Shown here: positions 26,303 to 34,838 of the stretch, one piece after another | Layout: every line of letters starts with the position of its first letter | Numbering within the stretch: the stretch's first letter is position 1 | DNA from: JBDWFY01 sp039976075 | GTDB taxonomy: Bacteria; Pseudomonadota; Alphaproteobacteria; Rhizobiales; Stappiaceae | Length of the DNA: 64,000 bases | Assembly (NCBI GenBank): GCA_039976075.1 | Contig: JBDWFY010000013.1 | Span: 744,001 to 808,000 of the forward strand | Direction: 5' to 3' | Made by a program: the position numbers and the translations under genes | The notes under the pieces: model-generated | Told to the model about the DNA's origin: nothing | The model's input: only the letters and a program-made list of their open reading frames with translations | Databases searched by the model: none

Positions 26303-26605
26303 TGCTGTCTTTTACTGAATGTCTTGCCACAGCCGAATGAATCTGACCAACGGACCTGTTGTTGCGTGAGAGTAGCCCGGCCACATTATCAGCTAGCGGT
26401 CATTGCCAACGAAATAACTGCAAGTTCGATGGATTAAAATATCTACCAGTAGATAGATATCACATAAGCCTGGGTGAAGGTCAATCTTTGTAATGCTCTT
26501 TTTTACGGCAGGACAGTGTGCTGGGAAAGAAGGGTGCTGTAGCGCAAACAAACGTAAAAGATGACGTTGAATTCGACCAACTGCGGAAGAGGGGTACCTG
26601 CCGGT
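26303..26605. other. Intergenic region with a perfect palindrome
   Basis: Between the flavoprotein and the next minus-strand gene I see no further gene. The region contains TATCTAC-CA-GTAGATA (26440-26455) within AT-rich DNA and is the probable promoter area of the flavoprotein. Confidence 0.5.
26440..26455. promoter_or_regulatory. Candidate operator upstream of the flavoprotein gene
   Basis: TATCTACCAGTAGATA has two perfect seven-base arms around CA. This looks like a binding site for a TetR-type or similar dimeric regulator, 138 bases before the flavoprotein start codon. Confidence 0.5.
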
Positions 26606-26968
26606 TCAACACCCTTTTTTGGCGTAACTCGGGCCAACGGTTTCTCCCCAGTCCAGGCTCATAGTGTCCGCTTGGCCATAAGTTTCAAATGGTCCGTCCA
26701 CGAGACAAAACCAACCATCGCGGAAGTTGGAGAAATTGTCGGTGTGTATGACCTTGGTTCGTGTGGTTCCATCGCGGGTCAAATTGCGCAAGATATCTTG
26801 TTTCTCAACAATGACCGCCTCGCTGTCAGCGCAGCCCAAAACGGCATAGTAGCCGCAACGCGCATCGTCAGCCAACGCCGACCCGGTGGTAAGCAATCCG
26901 ACACAAATCGTGAGGGAGGGTGCCGTTCGCAAGACCAAAGATAACGGGCTCTGGGGAGTTGGGATCAT
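26606..26968 (-). CDS. Small secreted protein of unknown function
   Basis: About 120 residues from the ATG at 26968; an upstream start at 27049 would add an N-terminus without domain content. The signal peptide runs from MIPTPQSP to GSALADDARC. The mature part has four cysteines (ARCGYY, LGCADS, WFCLVD and the C-terminal KKGC) and the segment TDNFSNFRDGWFCLVDGPF, reminiscent of SPOR-like GWFCLVVGPF segments found in small periplasmic proteins. Two disulfides are likely. I do not recognise a specific family. It stands alone between two intergenic regions. Confidence 0.6.
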   Translation of the reverse strand: MIPTPQSPLSLVLRTAPSLTICVGLLTTGSALADDARCGYYAVLGCADSEAVIVEKQDILRNLTRDGTTRTKVIHTDNFSNFRDGWFCLVDGPFETYGQADTMSLDWGETVGPSYAKKGC

Positions 26969-27327
26969 CCGCAATCTTTCAGCTAGACAACAGAGATGCG
27001 CGAACAGGAGAGCAGGTGCACTCATCGGCATGGAGAATGACTGGCTCATATCAGCGTTTTCTCTCCGGCTGGGTCATCAAGCGGGATCGTAGCATCGCAA
27101 TCCGGTGCTCGGATAGATCGGCGGTTACCTAATGCTGCCTCAATTCATCTTATCGAGACCACTTTTTCGCAAATAAGTTGTGCGAACGGTGCGCACTCTT
27201 ATGCCTTTTTTGGTGTTCGCCTAAACGAAAAATCTGAAAAAGAGCATGAGTTTCAAACCGTTGACGCATGATCGAAGTGGTAAAATGACGCCATTTAACC
27301 CGGTGGTGCTGCAAAAAGGATTGTGGA
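26969..27327. other. Intergenic region before the OmpA-family gene
   Basis: No gene is supported here. It holds the divergent promoters of the small secreted protein and the OmpA-family protein. AAAGGA before 27328 is the ribosome site of the latter. A small GTGCG-n7-CGCAC repeat at about 27180-27196 is the only structured element noted. Confidence 0.45.
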
Positions 27328-29421
27328 ATGACCCGTCGTCTTCTGAGCGTAACAACAGCGATTATGCTTGTGTTTGCCTCAAGCGAAAAACCGCTTGGCG
27401 TACCCTCGTTTATTACAAGCGCTGCTTCTCAAGCGATTGATCCAGCCCTGGCGGCCAATCTCCAAAATGCCCGAGCTGCGGTCGAAAGCGCAAAGGCAGC
27501 GCTAACCGAAGCTCAGGCAAAAGGGGAAGGCGAAGACGTTGCGCGCCAGGCGCTTGATGCGGCCATGGCACAACAGGCTGCAGCAGAAGAGCAAGCCAAC
27601 GCGGCAAAGGCTGCACAAGCTGACGCGGTTGCCCCAGAGCCGCCCAAAAAAGAGCCGCCAAAAAAAGAGCTGCCAAAACCAGAGACACAAGAACAGGAAG
27701 CTGCTGAAACGCCGGCTGATAAGCCTGCCGAGTCTGAGCAACCCAAGGAACAAACACAAGCCCCTGAAGCCGAACCGATAGAAAAACCGATCACGGAAGC
27801 GACAGATACACCTGATCCGGCGCCGGAAAAACCCGATACGCCGGTAAATTCTGATGCGATCGAAGCGGCGGAAGATGTGGCGCCACCGGAGGTCAAACCC
27901 AAAAAGCCTGTCGCTGACGCGCCTGTTGAGAGTGAAAACGGGACGGATGCATCAGGTGTGGATCCCAAACCGGATGCGACCGAGCCGGTTGAAAAGCCAG
28001 AACAGGTGAAATCAGACGAAACAACGGAGAAGCCGGTTGAAAAACCTGCTGCCGACACCGAAGCCGCAGCACCTGAGGGCAAACCCGAACAGGAGAACCC
28101 TGTCACCGATTCGGATCAAAAACCCGAGGAAAAGCCTACGGCTGAGGGTGATATCACCGACAAGCCTGAAAATGCAACCGTTTCAACGCCAGCTGACAAA
28201 GAAGTGCCGGTGCCTGCCAAAGAGCAGGAAGAGTCTGTGACCCAGAAACCGAAAGTTCGCCCGAAGAAGGCCAAAGAAGTCGAGGTGACGCCTCCACAGG
28301 CAAAAGAGAAACCCGCCAAAGAAGAGGCTGGGGTTGATGCCAAACCTTCAGATAACGCCCCGGTTGCGAAGGATCTGTCAGATGTTCCGATAGAAAAACA
28401 AATCGAAGCTGCCGCAGAAAAACCGGCTGCCGTACTTCCTGACGACGTCACGAAAGCGCAGCAGGAAAGTCTGAAAGCGGCTGAACGAGTTCGACGTGCG
28501 GAAGCAAAGCAAAAGAGAGCCGAACTGATTGCGGCCGCCGCTGCTGGGGTGGCTGTTGGCGCGTTGCTGCCGATCCTAGGCGGCAAGGTTGTCGAAGATG
28601 AAGGGGATCGATTTGTCGTTGAACGCAATGGCGAGTATTTCGTGCGACGCGATGAAAGTGCTCTTTTCCGGGATGAGGGAACCGACGTTGTGGTCGAGAA
28701 TTTGCGTGGCGGCCGCACACGGGAAACGGTTACCCGGCCAAACGGTACGCAAATTGTGACATTGCGGGATCCAGGCGGTTATGTGCTGCGTCGTCTGAAA
28801 GTACTGCCAAATGGCGATGAAATCACACTGTTCGATACACGAGAGGAGGGTGCTCAACAGTTTGTCGATTACGACCGTACGTTGCCACCGCTACAGGTCG
28901 ATATCCCTCAGGAACAGTATATCGTGTCGGGAGGTTCGTATGATCGGGATTATCTGTCTGGTGTCTTTCTGGCACCGCCGGTTGAACAGGTGGACACTCG
29001 GTACAGTCTGCGGAATATTCGCGAAAACAACCGCATCCGGTCAAAGGTCCGCCGGGTGGATCTCGACAGCATCACGTTTGATACCGGTAGCGCAACAGTG
29101 CGTCAGTCTCAGGTACCGTTTCTGGCAGATACCGCGGGAAGTCTGCTGGATGTGATCGGTCAAAATCCGCAGGCGGTTTTTCTGATTGAAGGGCATACGG
29201 ATGCGGTTGGGTCGGAGATATACAATCTGACCCTGTCGGACAGGCGCGCGGAAACCGTGGCAAGGATATTGGTCGACGCATACGGTGTGCCACCGGAAAA
29301 TCTCGTTGTGGAGGGGTATGGCGAGCAGTTCCTCAAAATCAACAGTCAGGCCGCGGAGCGCCAGAACCGGCGCGTCACAATAAGAAATATCAGTCCGCTT
29401 CTGACGACCGACGCACGTTAA
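27328..29421 (+). CDS. OmpA-family protein with long Pro/Glu/Lys/Ala-rich region
   Basis: 697 residues. A signal-like N-terminus (MTRRLLSVTTAIMLVFASS) leads to an alanine-rich, probably helical segment (ARAAVESAKAALTEAQAK). Then comes a low-complexity stretch of roughly residues 95-365 dominated by EKP, KPE and PEK units, a hydrophobic segment AAAAAGVAVGALLPILGG, and a beta-rich linker. The C-terminal OmpA domain (about 575-690) contains ITFDTGSATV, IEGHTDAVGS, LSDRRAETVA and ERQNRRVTI, the peptidoglycan-binding pattern. It probably spans the periplasm to anchor the cell wall. A strong terminator follows. Similar long OmpA proteins occur in other Rhizobiales. Confidence 0.9.
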   Translation: MTRRLLSVTTAIMLVFASSEKPLGVPSFITSAASQAIDPALAANLQNARAAVESAKAALTEAQAKGEGEDVARQALDAAMAQQAAAEEQANAAKAAQADAVAPEPPKKEPPKKELPKPETQEQEAAETPADKPAESEQPKEQTQAPEAEPIEKPITEATDTPDPAPEKPDTPVNSDAIEAAEDVAPPEVKPKKPVADAPVESENGTDASGVDPKPDATEPVEKPEQVKSDETTEKPVEKPAADTEAAAPEGKPEQENPVTDSDQKPEEKPTAEGDITDKPENATVSTPADKEVPVPAKEQEESVTQKPKVRPKKAKEVEVTPPQAKEKPAKEEAGVDAKPSDNAPVAKDLSDVPIEKQIEAAAEKPAAVLPDDVTKAQQESLKAAERVRRAEAKQKRAELIAAAAAGVAVGALLPILGGKVVEDEGDRFVVERNGEYFVRRDESALFRDEGTDVVVENLRGGRTRETVTRPNGTQIVTLRDPGGYVLRRLKVLPNGDEITLFDTREEGAQQFVDYDRTLPPLQVDIPQEQYIVSGGSYDRDYLSGVFLAPPVEQVDTRYSLRNIRENNRIRSKVRRVDLDSITFDTGSATVRQSQVPFLADTAGSLLDVIGQNPQAVFLIEGHTDAVGSEIYNLTLSDRRAETVARILVDAYGVPPENLVVEGYGEQFLKINSQAAERQNRRVTIRNISPLLTTDAR

Positions 29422-29451
29422 AACGACTGTTGCACTCAGCTCAAAATGTGT

Positions 29452-29507
29452 ATCCCGGTAAGTGGAAACGTTCGGAAAGCGCTGCCACTTCCCGGGATTT
29501 TTATTTC
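29452..29507 (+). terminator. Rho-independent terminator of the OmpA-family gene
   Basis: ATCCCGGTAAGTGG (29452-29465) pairs with CCACTTCCCGGGAT (29485-29498) at 13 of 14 positions, and the stem is followed by TTTTTATTTC. It begins 30 bases after the OmpA-family stop codon. Confidence 0.85.
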
Positions 29508-29588
29508 TTCCGCTTTAGCTGCCGCGTCCTGACATTGTGTATGGTCGTACCCGGCTTGCAAAAAAAGATAGGCATTTTGCTAACATGC

Positions 29589-29599
29589 TAGTAATACTA
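29589..29599. promoter_or_regulatory. Candidate GntR (FadR-subfamily) operator
   Basis: TAGTAATACTA is a perfect eleven-base palindrome and fits the FadR-subfamily consensus TNGTNNNACNA. It lies 11 bases before the first possible start of the GntR gene, which suggests that the regulator represses its own operon. Confidence 0.6.
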
Positions 29600-29610
29600 A
29601 TCTGATCAAA

Positions 29611-30402
29611 TTGAGCATATTGAGAATTGAGAAGGTCGTGATCAGAAATTCCAAGGGGCGCCTCTCCAAGGCAGAGCTTGTTTATGATTGTCTTCGCTCC
29701 GAGATTATCGCCGGTGATCGGGCTCCCGGAGATCCGCTTGATAAAGCGGAACTGGCGGCTCGGTTCGACGCCTCGCGGCAACCCATAGCCAACGCAATGG
29801 ATCGTCTTGCGTATGAGGGGCTCGTCCACATTGTCCCCCAGCATGGCTCATTTGTTTCAAAGCTGAATGTCCAAGAGGTTTTTGACCGCTTTTTCATCCG
29901 CAAGGCTCTGGAAGTTGAGTTTGTGATGGCGCTTGCCAGCCACATCACGACGGAGATTGTTCGACAGCTGGACATCAATCTTCGCTTTCAAGCCGTCGCT
30001 TTAGATGCAAAGGACTACGAAGAATTTTACAATCTCGACGTGCGGTTTCATGAGATCATCCACCAACAGTCCCCTGTCGCCGAAGCCGCCCGTATTCTTG
30101 ATCAAGTCGCGGCCCATTTGATCCGCGCTCGTCGTTTGCTGCTGCCTAAAGCAGGGCGGGGACAGAAAACCCTGAACGAACATGAAGCTATACTTGCCGC
30201 TTTGACAGCAGGAGATCCGCAGCGGGCGGCCAACGCAATGCGCAGCCATATTGACGGCGTGGCCGTTGATTTTATCGACTTTGCTGCGACCAGGCCGGAT
30301 CTTTTCGAGATGAACAACCAGAAGCAGATCCAGCAGGGAGCGACCACGCATCACAATAATTCGCCTGCTGAGAGTGGGATATCGGTGGGGAGGCCGACGT
30401 AA
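29611..30402 (+). CDS. GntR-family regulator, FCD (FadR) subfamily
   Basis: 263 residues. The winged helix-turn-helix is at about residues 18-85: LSKAELVYDCLRSEIIAG, ELAARFDASRQPIANAMDRL and HGSFVSKL. The FCD ligand domain follows, with DVRFHEIIHQQS and NEHEAILAAL supplying metal or ligand residues. The start is unclear: TTG at 29611, TTG at 29620 or GTG at 29638, because no clean ribosome site is present. The C-terminal tail after about residue 235 is polar and poorly conserved. It overlaps the lactonase-like gene by one base (TAATG), so the three-gene unit is coupled; the effector is probably a sugar acid. Confidence 0.88.
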   Translation: MSILRIEKVVIRNSKGRLSKAELVYDCLRSEIIAGDRAPGDPLDKAELAARFDASRQPIANAMDRLAYEGLVHIVPQHGSFVSKLNVQEVFDRFFIRKALEVEFVMALASHITTEIVRQLDINLRFQAVALDAKDYEEFYNLDVRFHEIIHQQSPVAEAARILDQVAAHLIRARRLLLPKAGRGQKTLNEHEAILAALTAGDPQRAANAMRSHIDGVAVDFIDFAATRPDLFEMNNQKQIQQGATTHHNNSPAESGISVGRPT

Positions 30403-31241
30403 TGATAATCGATGCTCATCATCATTTATGGGATCCCGCGCGCGGAGATTATGGCTGGATGCCCGAAGATGACCCGGTTCTTTCGCGGATCTATGATTTG
30501 AGTGAAGGGGAGATGACTTTCGCCGCGAGTGGTGTCAGCCATTCCGTCGTCGTTCAGGCCGCACCGACCGTCGCAGAGTCCGATTATCTGTTGTCACTGG
30601 CTGAGCAAAGCGATGTGATTGTGGGTGTTGTGGGCTGGATCGATTTTGAGGATGAACAACACCGGACAGAATTGGAACGGCTGGCAAGACATCCAAAGTT
30701 TCGATCAGTTCGGCCCATGGTTCAGGATATCAGCGACAATGACTGGGTCCTTGGCGCCAACATTCGTTGGGCATTTGATGCGCTTTGCGATCTGGATCTG
30801 GCATTTGACGCGCTTGGATTTCCTCGCCATGCGACTCGTTTCTTCGAGATTTTTCAGCGATATCCAGACCTCCGGGTAGTGATAGATCATTGCTTAAAAC
30901 CGGAAATAATGCGCGGGGCATTTGATGACTGGGCGCGAGAAATCGAGCAATTGGCTCGCGAGACAAATGCACGCTGCAAACTTTCAGGTCTTGTGACGGA
31001 AGCTGGTGAGGACTATGGCGAAGCAGCACTCAAACCTTATGTGGATCATGTCCTATCCGTATTTGGAACTGATCGGGTAATGTGGGGGTCGGATTGGCCG
31101 GTTTGTCGATTGAAAATGGAATATGGGGACTGGCTGCAGCTTGCAAAACGGCTGACAAAAGGCCTTTCAGCCTCACAACAGCAGGCGGTATTCTGCAATA
31201 CAAGCCAGCAATTTTACAAACTCGCTGTTGCGACAGTGTGA
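30402..31241 (+). CDS. Amidohydrolase-family lactonase (COG3618-like)
   Basis: 279 residues. It begins MIIDAHHHLWDPARGDYGWM, the metal-binding HxH start of the L-fuconolactonase/L-rhamnono-lactonase group, and keeps VVIDHCLKPE and VMWGSDWPVCRL further on. Such enzymes hydrolyse sugar lactones in oxidative, non-phosphorylated pathways for deoxy- and pentose sugars. GGGGAGG precedes the ATG. Upstream is its regulator; downstream is a UxaA-type dehydratase, the next expected step. The sugar dehydrogenase expected for the first step is now a pseudogene at 32833-33273. Confidence 0.9.
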   Translation: MIIDAHHHLWDPARGDYGWMPEDDPVLSRIYDLSEGEMTFAASGVSHSVVVQAAPTVAESDYLLSLAEQSDVIVGVVGWIDFEDEQHRTELERLARHPKFRSVRPMVQDISDNDWVLGANIRWAFDALCDLDLAFDALGFPRHATRFFEIFQRYPDLRVVIDHCLKPEIMRGAFDDWAREIEQLARETNARCKLSGLVTEAGEDYGEAALKPYVDHVLSVFGTDRVMWGSDWPVCRLKMEYGDWLQLAKRLTKGLSASQQQAVFCNTSQQFYKLAVATV

Positions 31242-31260
31242 AAGAAAAAGGAAAGAGGCA

Positions 31261-32784
31261 ATGACACAAACAATGCCCCGCACTGTGAGGCTGCACCCAG
31301 ACGATAACATTCTTGTCTGTGTCGACAAACTGGCCGCGGGTGGACAAGCCGATGGCGTGTCTGCCATCGGAGTCATTCCGCGCGGGCACAAAATGGCCCT
31401 CGAGACCATAACAGCTGGTAATGCGATCCGTAAGTTTGGTCAAATAATTGGATTCGCCAGTGAAACGATTGAACCTGGGGCGCATGTGCACGAACATAAT
31501 TGTTCTATGGGCGATTTCGAACGGGACTATGCGTTTGCTGAAGAAAACAGCTGGTCGCCACCGTCTATTGAGGGGTTGCCAAAAACGTTTCAGGGATTTC
31601 GTCGTAAAAACGGAAAGTGCGGGACCCGCAATTACATCGGAATTCTGACCAGCGTGAATTGCTCGGCATCGGTTGCGCGGTTTACGGCAAAGGCTATCAA
31701 TGAAAGTGGCCTGCTGGATGACTATGAAAATGTCGATGGCGTTGTCCCTTTCGTTCACGGAACCGGTTGCGGGATGGCAGGTGACGGGGAAGGATTCGAC
31801 CTCCTGACACGGACACTGTGGGGGCACGCGGCGCACCCCAATATGGGTGGCGTGTTGTTTATCGGGCTTGGATGCGAGGTCTTTCAAATCCCCGCAATGA
31901 TGAAAAGCTACGATCTGGAATACAGCGATACCTTTCAGTACATGACCATCCAGGGTACGGGCGGGACACGGAAAACCGTGGAAAAAGCGATGGATGCAAT
32001 CCGCAATATGCTGCCGATTGTCAATGCCACGAAACGTGAAGAAGTGTCTGTATCGGAGCTTTCGCTCGCGCTTCAGTGTGGAGGATCGGATGGCTATTCG
32101 GGGATCACTGCCAATCCGGCACTTGGTTATGCGGCTGATCTGCTTGTTGAGGCCGGCGGTACTGCAATCCTCTCGGAAACACCGGAAATTTATGGTGCTG
32201 AACACCTGCTCACAAGACGGGCCGTTGACCGCGAACAGGGAGAGCGGCTTGTCGACCTGATACACTGGTGGGAGCGCTACGCAGAACGCGAAGGCGGCAA
32301 TATGAACAACAATCCTTCGCCCGGTAATAAGGCGGGTGGATTGACCACTATCCTGGAAAAATCTCTGGGTGCGGCTGCAAAAGGGGGAACATCGCCCCTG
32401 TCGGGCGTTTATAAATATGCCGAGCCTGTCACCAGAAAGGGCTTCGTTTTCGTCGATTCACCCGGTTATGACCCTGCTGCTGTTACAGGACAGGTTGCAT
32501 CGGGTGCCAATATGATTGCTTTCACCACAGGCCGTGGTTCCGCCTTTGGATATAAACCTGTGCCCTCCCTGAAGCTGGCCACAAACAGTGTTCTGTATGC
32601 CAATATGGAAGAAGACATGGACATCAATTGTGGAGATATACTGGATGGAGTCTCTGTTGAAGAGAAGGGACGGGAGATCTTCTGTCATGTTGTCGACGTG
32701 GCATCCGGCAAGCACTCGAAATCAGAGGAACTTGGGTATGGGGATAATGAATTTGTTCCCTGGCACATTGGTGCAGTAATGTAG
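31261..32784 (+). CDS. UxaA/GarD-family sugar-acid dehydratase
   Basis: 507 residues from the ATG at 31261, which has AGAGG upstream. An N-terminal SAF-like domain (about 1-95) ends with AHVHEHNCSM. The catalytic part contains GYRRKNGKCGTRNYI-like FRRKNGKCGTRNYI, HGTGCGM, GLGCEVFQIP, LALQCGGSDGYSG, NMNNNPSPGNKAGGLTT and FTTGRGSAFGY, with cysteines suited to a metal site. Family members dehydrate altronate, galactarate or L-fuconate-like acids to 2-keto-3-deoxy acids. The fused two-domain form is normal for this family. The downstream keto-acid processing gene is not in the window. Confidence 0.92.
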   Translation: MTQTMPRTVRLHPDDNILVCVDKLAAGGQADGVSAIGVIPRGHKMALETITAGNAIRKFGQIIGFASETIEPGAHVHEHNCSMGDFERDYAFAEENSWSPPSIEGLPKTFQGFRRKNGKCGTRNYIGILTSVNCSASVARFTAKAINESGLLDDYENVDGVVPFVHGTGCGMAGDGEGFDLLTRTLWGHAAHPNMGGVLFIGLGCEVFQIPAMMKSYDLEYSDTFQYMTIQGTGGTRKTVEKAMDAIRNMLPIVNATKREEVSVSELSLALQCGGSDGYSGITANPALGYAADLLVEAGGTAILSETPEIYGAEHLLTRRAVDREQGERLVDLIHWWERYAEREGGNMNNNPSPGNKAGGLTTILEKSLGAAAKGGTSPLSGVYKYAEPVTRKGFVFVDSPGYDPAAVTGQVASGANMIAFTTGRGSAFGYKPVPSLKLATNSVLYANMEEDMDINCGDILDGVSVEEKGREIFCHVVDVASGKHSKSEELGYGDNEFVPWHIGAVM

Positions 32785-32832
32785 ACGCCGGCGTCGACGC
32801 ATTGTCGGATATTTGTGCCGTCTGGTGATAAA

Positions 32833-33273
32833 CTATTGTGAAATGTGCGGATCTCGTCCACCGCCCGCCTCAATCATACCGGGAGCCACAGCTTGTAAGG
32901 CGAAGAAATGACGCCAGAGGTTGGTGGCAATCCGCTCATGGAAATACTCCGGCGTAACATCCTGCCAATTGTGGCGATCATCCCTCGCCGCGTTATTGAC
33001 AAGAATGTCTGCGGAACCCAGGCGACCAGCAAGTGATGAGAATGCATTTCTCAGAGCGCTAATATCTCGCAGATCGCAAATTTCAAAGGCGATATCTTCT
33101 CCTGCTTCCGATGCGATTGACTGGCTGTTTGCTTCATCCAGGTCAATAAATCCTACGCGGGATTTCTGGGCTGCAAATGCCCTGACAAGTTCTGCGCCGA
33201 TACCGGACGCGCCACCTGTGATGAAAACGGTCTTCTCTTCGAGGCTGGAATAGCGTGCGAAATTCGTGTTCGT
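32833..33273 (-). pseudogene. SDR remnant, probable sugar 1-dehydrogenase pseudogene
   Basis: Read on the minus strand, about 147 codons encode an SDR N-terminal half: FARYSSLEEKTVFITGGASG, GFIDLDEA, DILVNNAARDD, RIATNLWRHFFALQAVAPGM and IEAGGG. The expected ATG is ACG at 33273-33271 and no ATG, GTG or TTG is available in frame before the upstream stop. After IEAGGG, where a SIINMGS-type strand with the catalytic serine should follow, the sequence changes to RDPHISQ and a TAG at 32835-32833; the YxxxK part is missing. Both ends are thus damaged. It lies beside the lactonase-dehydratase unit, where a sugar dehydrogenase would be expected. Confidence 0.75.
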
Positions 33274-33414
33274 ATTGGATTTCTCGATAGATCGTCAGTG
33301 GTCTGTGCCCCAGGCCAGGGCCAGCACTTATTTCATTGCAGGGCACTCAAGGAGCGTGGAACAGCGAGTTGGTCATGGAAACTCTATGCCAATTGCCGCG
33401 CTGTTGGCAGCTCA

Positions 33415-34548
33415 TTAGGGCGCTTTTTTGAAAGGATAGAGAAATTGTTTCAGGTAACCAGAAGGCACGGGATCCCCTCCGATGCCATATGCGGAGGGCC
33501 ATTTGCCCTTCGGCATATGATATGTGCCGAACAACCGGTCATAAAGTGGAAAATGAATGGCGAAATTGACGTCAATTGCTTCCTTTTCTTTCCCGTGATG
33601 CCAGTGGTGGAATCGAGGAGTAACGAGATATTTTTCGAGACCTCCCAGGTTCCACCTGAGATTGGCATGCACCAGTGAAGAGTAAAAATAGACGATCAAT
33701 ATATAGACTTGAATGGCGGCCGGATCGAAGCCGAGCGTGAACATCGGCACTGCGGTCATGCCGCGCAGAAGGGCAATTTCAATAAAGTGCATCCGCGCGC
33801 CAGCAAGCCAGTCCATACTCTGGGCGGAGTGATGGACGGCATGAAATTTCCACAAAAACGGCACCTGATGAAACAGCCGGTGAAACCAGTATTGAACGAA
33901 ATCCGTTGCCACCATGATGATAATCACCTGAACGATGAAAGGAAGCGCCATAATCTGCGTTTGGATGTTGTTCAGATCGAGCGTGCTGTTGATGAAATTC
34001 GAGGGTGCCATGGTGAGGAAGGTCAGGATTTGAACCAGCATGGAGCTGACCAGATAATAAAACATGTCCTCCTGCCACTCCGGCCTGAAAACGGTCTGGT
34101 CGGCACGATGGGGGAAGAATCGTTCGAGCGGGACGAACAAAAACCCAATAAACAGGACATTGAGTACGAAGAAATCCAGCCCGAAATAGAGGCTTGTCGG
34201 ATTTGCATCACTCGCGGCCGTATGAGATCCGCCCATGAGTGAAGCAGCAAGAACCAGCGCAAAGGCCGTGCCGCCTAACACTTTGTCTTTGCTTAGCAGC
34301 AAGCTGATCAGGGCAAGAGCATAACCGGTGAGCAGGACGATGTGCACAAAAGGGCGCAAAAATCCTGTGTCATGGATCGCCATCAGATCGGGTGTTACGA
34401 ATGTTCCGGGATATCTCAGGGCCAGCACCAGCAGAAAACCTGTCAGTCCCGCGAGCAAAGCGCCACTTCCGCTAAGCCAGCCGCTTCCCAACCTTCGCTG
34501 GTCGCGCGGTTTCCCCAGTTCATTCGACAGACGTTCCAATATAGACAT
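33415..34548 (-). CDS. Sterol desaturase/fatty-acid hydroxylase-family membrane protein
   Basis: 377 residues from the ATG at 34548, which has a GGGGGA ribosome site; an open extension to 34899 carries no domain. Membrane segments occupy the N-terminal half. The diiron histidine clusters are WFHRLFH, FHAVHHSAQ and FHHWHHGKE, with a further NFAIHFPLYDRLFGTYHMP segment. Such enzymes hydroxylate or desaturate lipids at the membrane surface. Neighbours give no pathway. It is convergent with the SDR pseudogene side and divergent from the ProX-like gene. Confidence 0.92.
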   Translation of the reverse strand: MSILERLSNELGKPRDQRRLGSGWLSGSGALLAGLTGFLLVLALRYPGTFVTPDLMAIHDTGFLRPFVHIVLLTGYALALISLLLSKDKVLGGTAFALVLAASLMGGSHTAASDANPTSLYFGLDFFVLNVLFIGFLFVPLERFFPHRADQTVFRPEWQEDMFYYLVSSMLVQILTFLTMAPSNFINSTLDLNNIQTQIMALPFIVQVIIIMVATDFVQYWFHRLFHQVPFLWKFHAVHHSAQSMDWLAGARMHFIEIALLRGMTAVPMFTLGFDPAAIQVYILIVYFYSSLVHANLRWNLGGLEKYLVTPRFHHWHHGKEKEAIDVNFAIHFPLYDRLFGTYHMPKGKWPSAYGIGGDPVPSGYLKQFLYPFKKAP

Positions 34549-34838
34549 GAGCTTCCCCCAGAAAAAGCAACTGACGACCGGCAAGTGGCGAAGAGTATCG
34601 ACCCCGATTCTAATTGTCCAAACGGCTAGTGGGATAGTCGGCAGCTTCGTCGGCACAAATTGCCGGGAGAGTTTAAACGAATTGGAAACACGTTGGAAAG
34701 TTCCAGCAATCGGGCAACAGTGAATAGTCGATAACTGGTTCCTTGATCGAGGAAAATCAAGAGACTTGAGATTGTCAACCGATACACGGTACAAGCCACC
34801 AACAATGAGTGAATAATGTAAGTAGAGCAGGGATCGCA

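Noticed and set aside
27413..28718. Several minus-strand open frames opposite the OmpA-family gene.
   Set aside because: They mirror the proline/glutamate-rich coding sequence and give Ser/Gly or Leu-rich low-complexity products.
31030..32265. Long open frame (411 codons) antisense to the dehydratase gene.
   Set aside because: It is an antisense shadow of the UxaA-type and lactonase genes, which have strong family motifs; the antisense product has none.
32784..32795. GACGCCGGCGTC palindrome after the dehydratase stop codon.
   Set aside because: Too short a loop for a good hairpin and no T run; not strong enough to call a terminator.
33709..34242. Plus-strand open frame inside the sterol desaturase gene.
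   Set aside because: The desaturase histidine clusters on the minus strand leave no doubt; this is a shadow.
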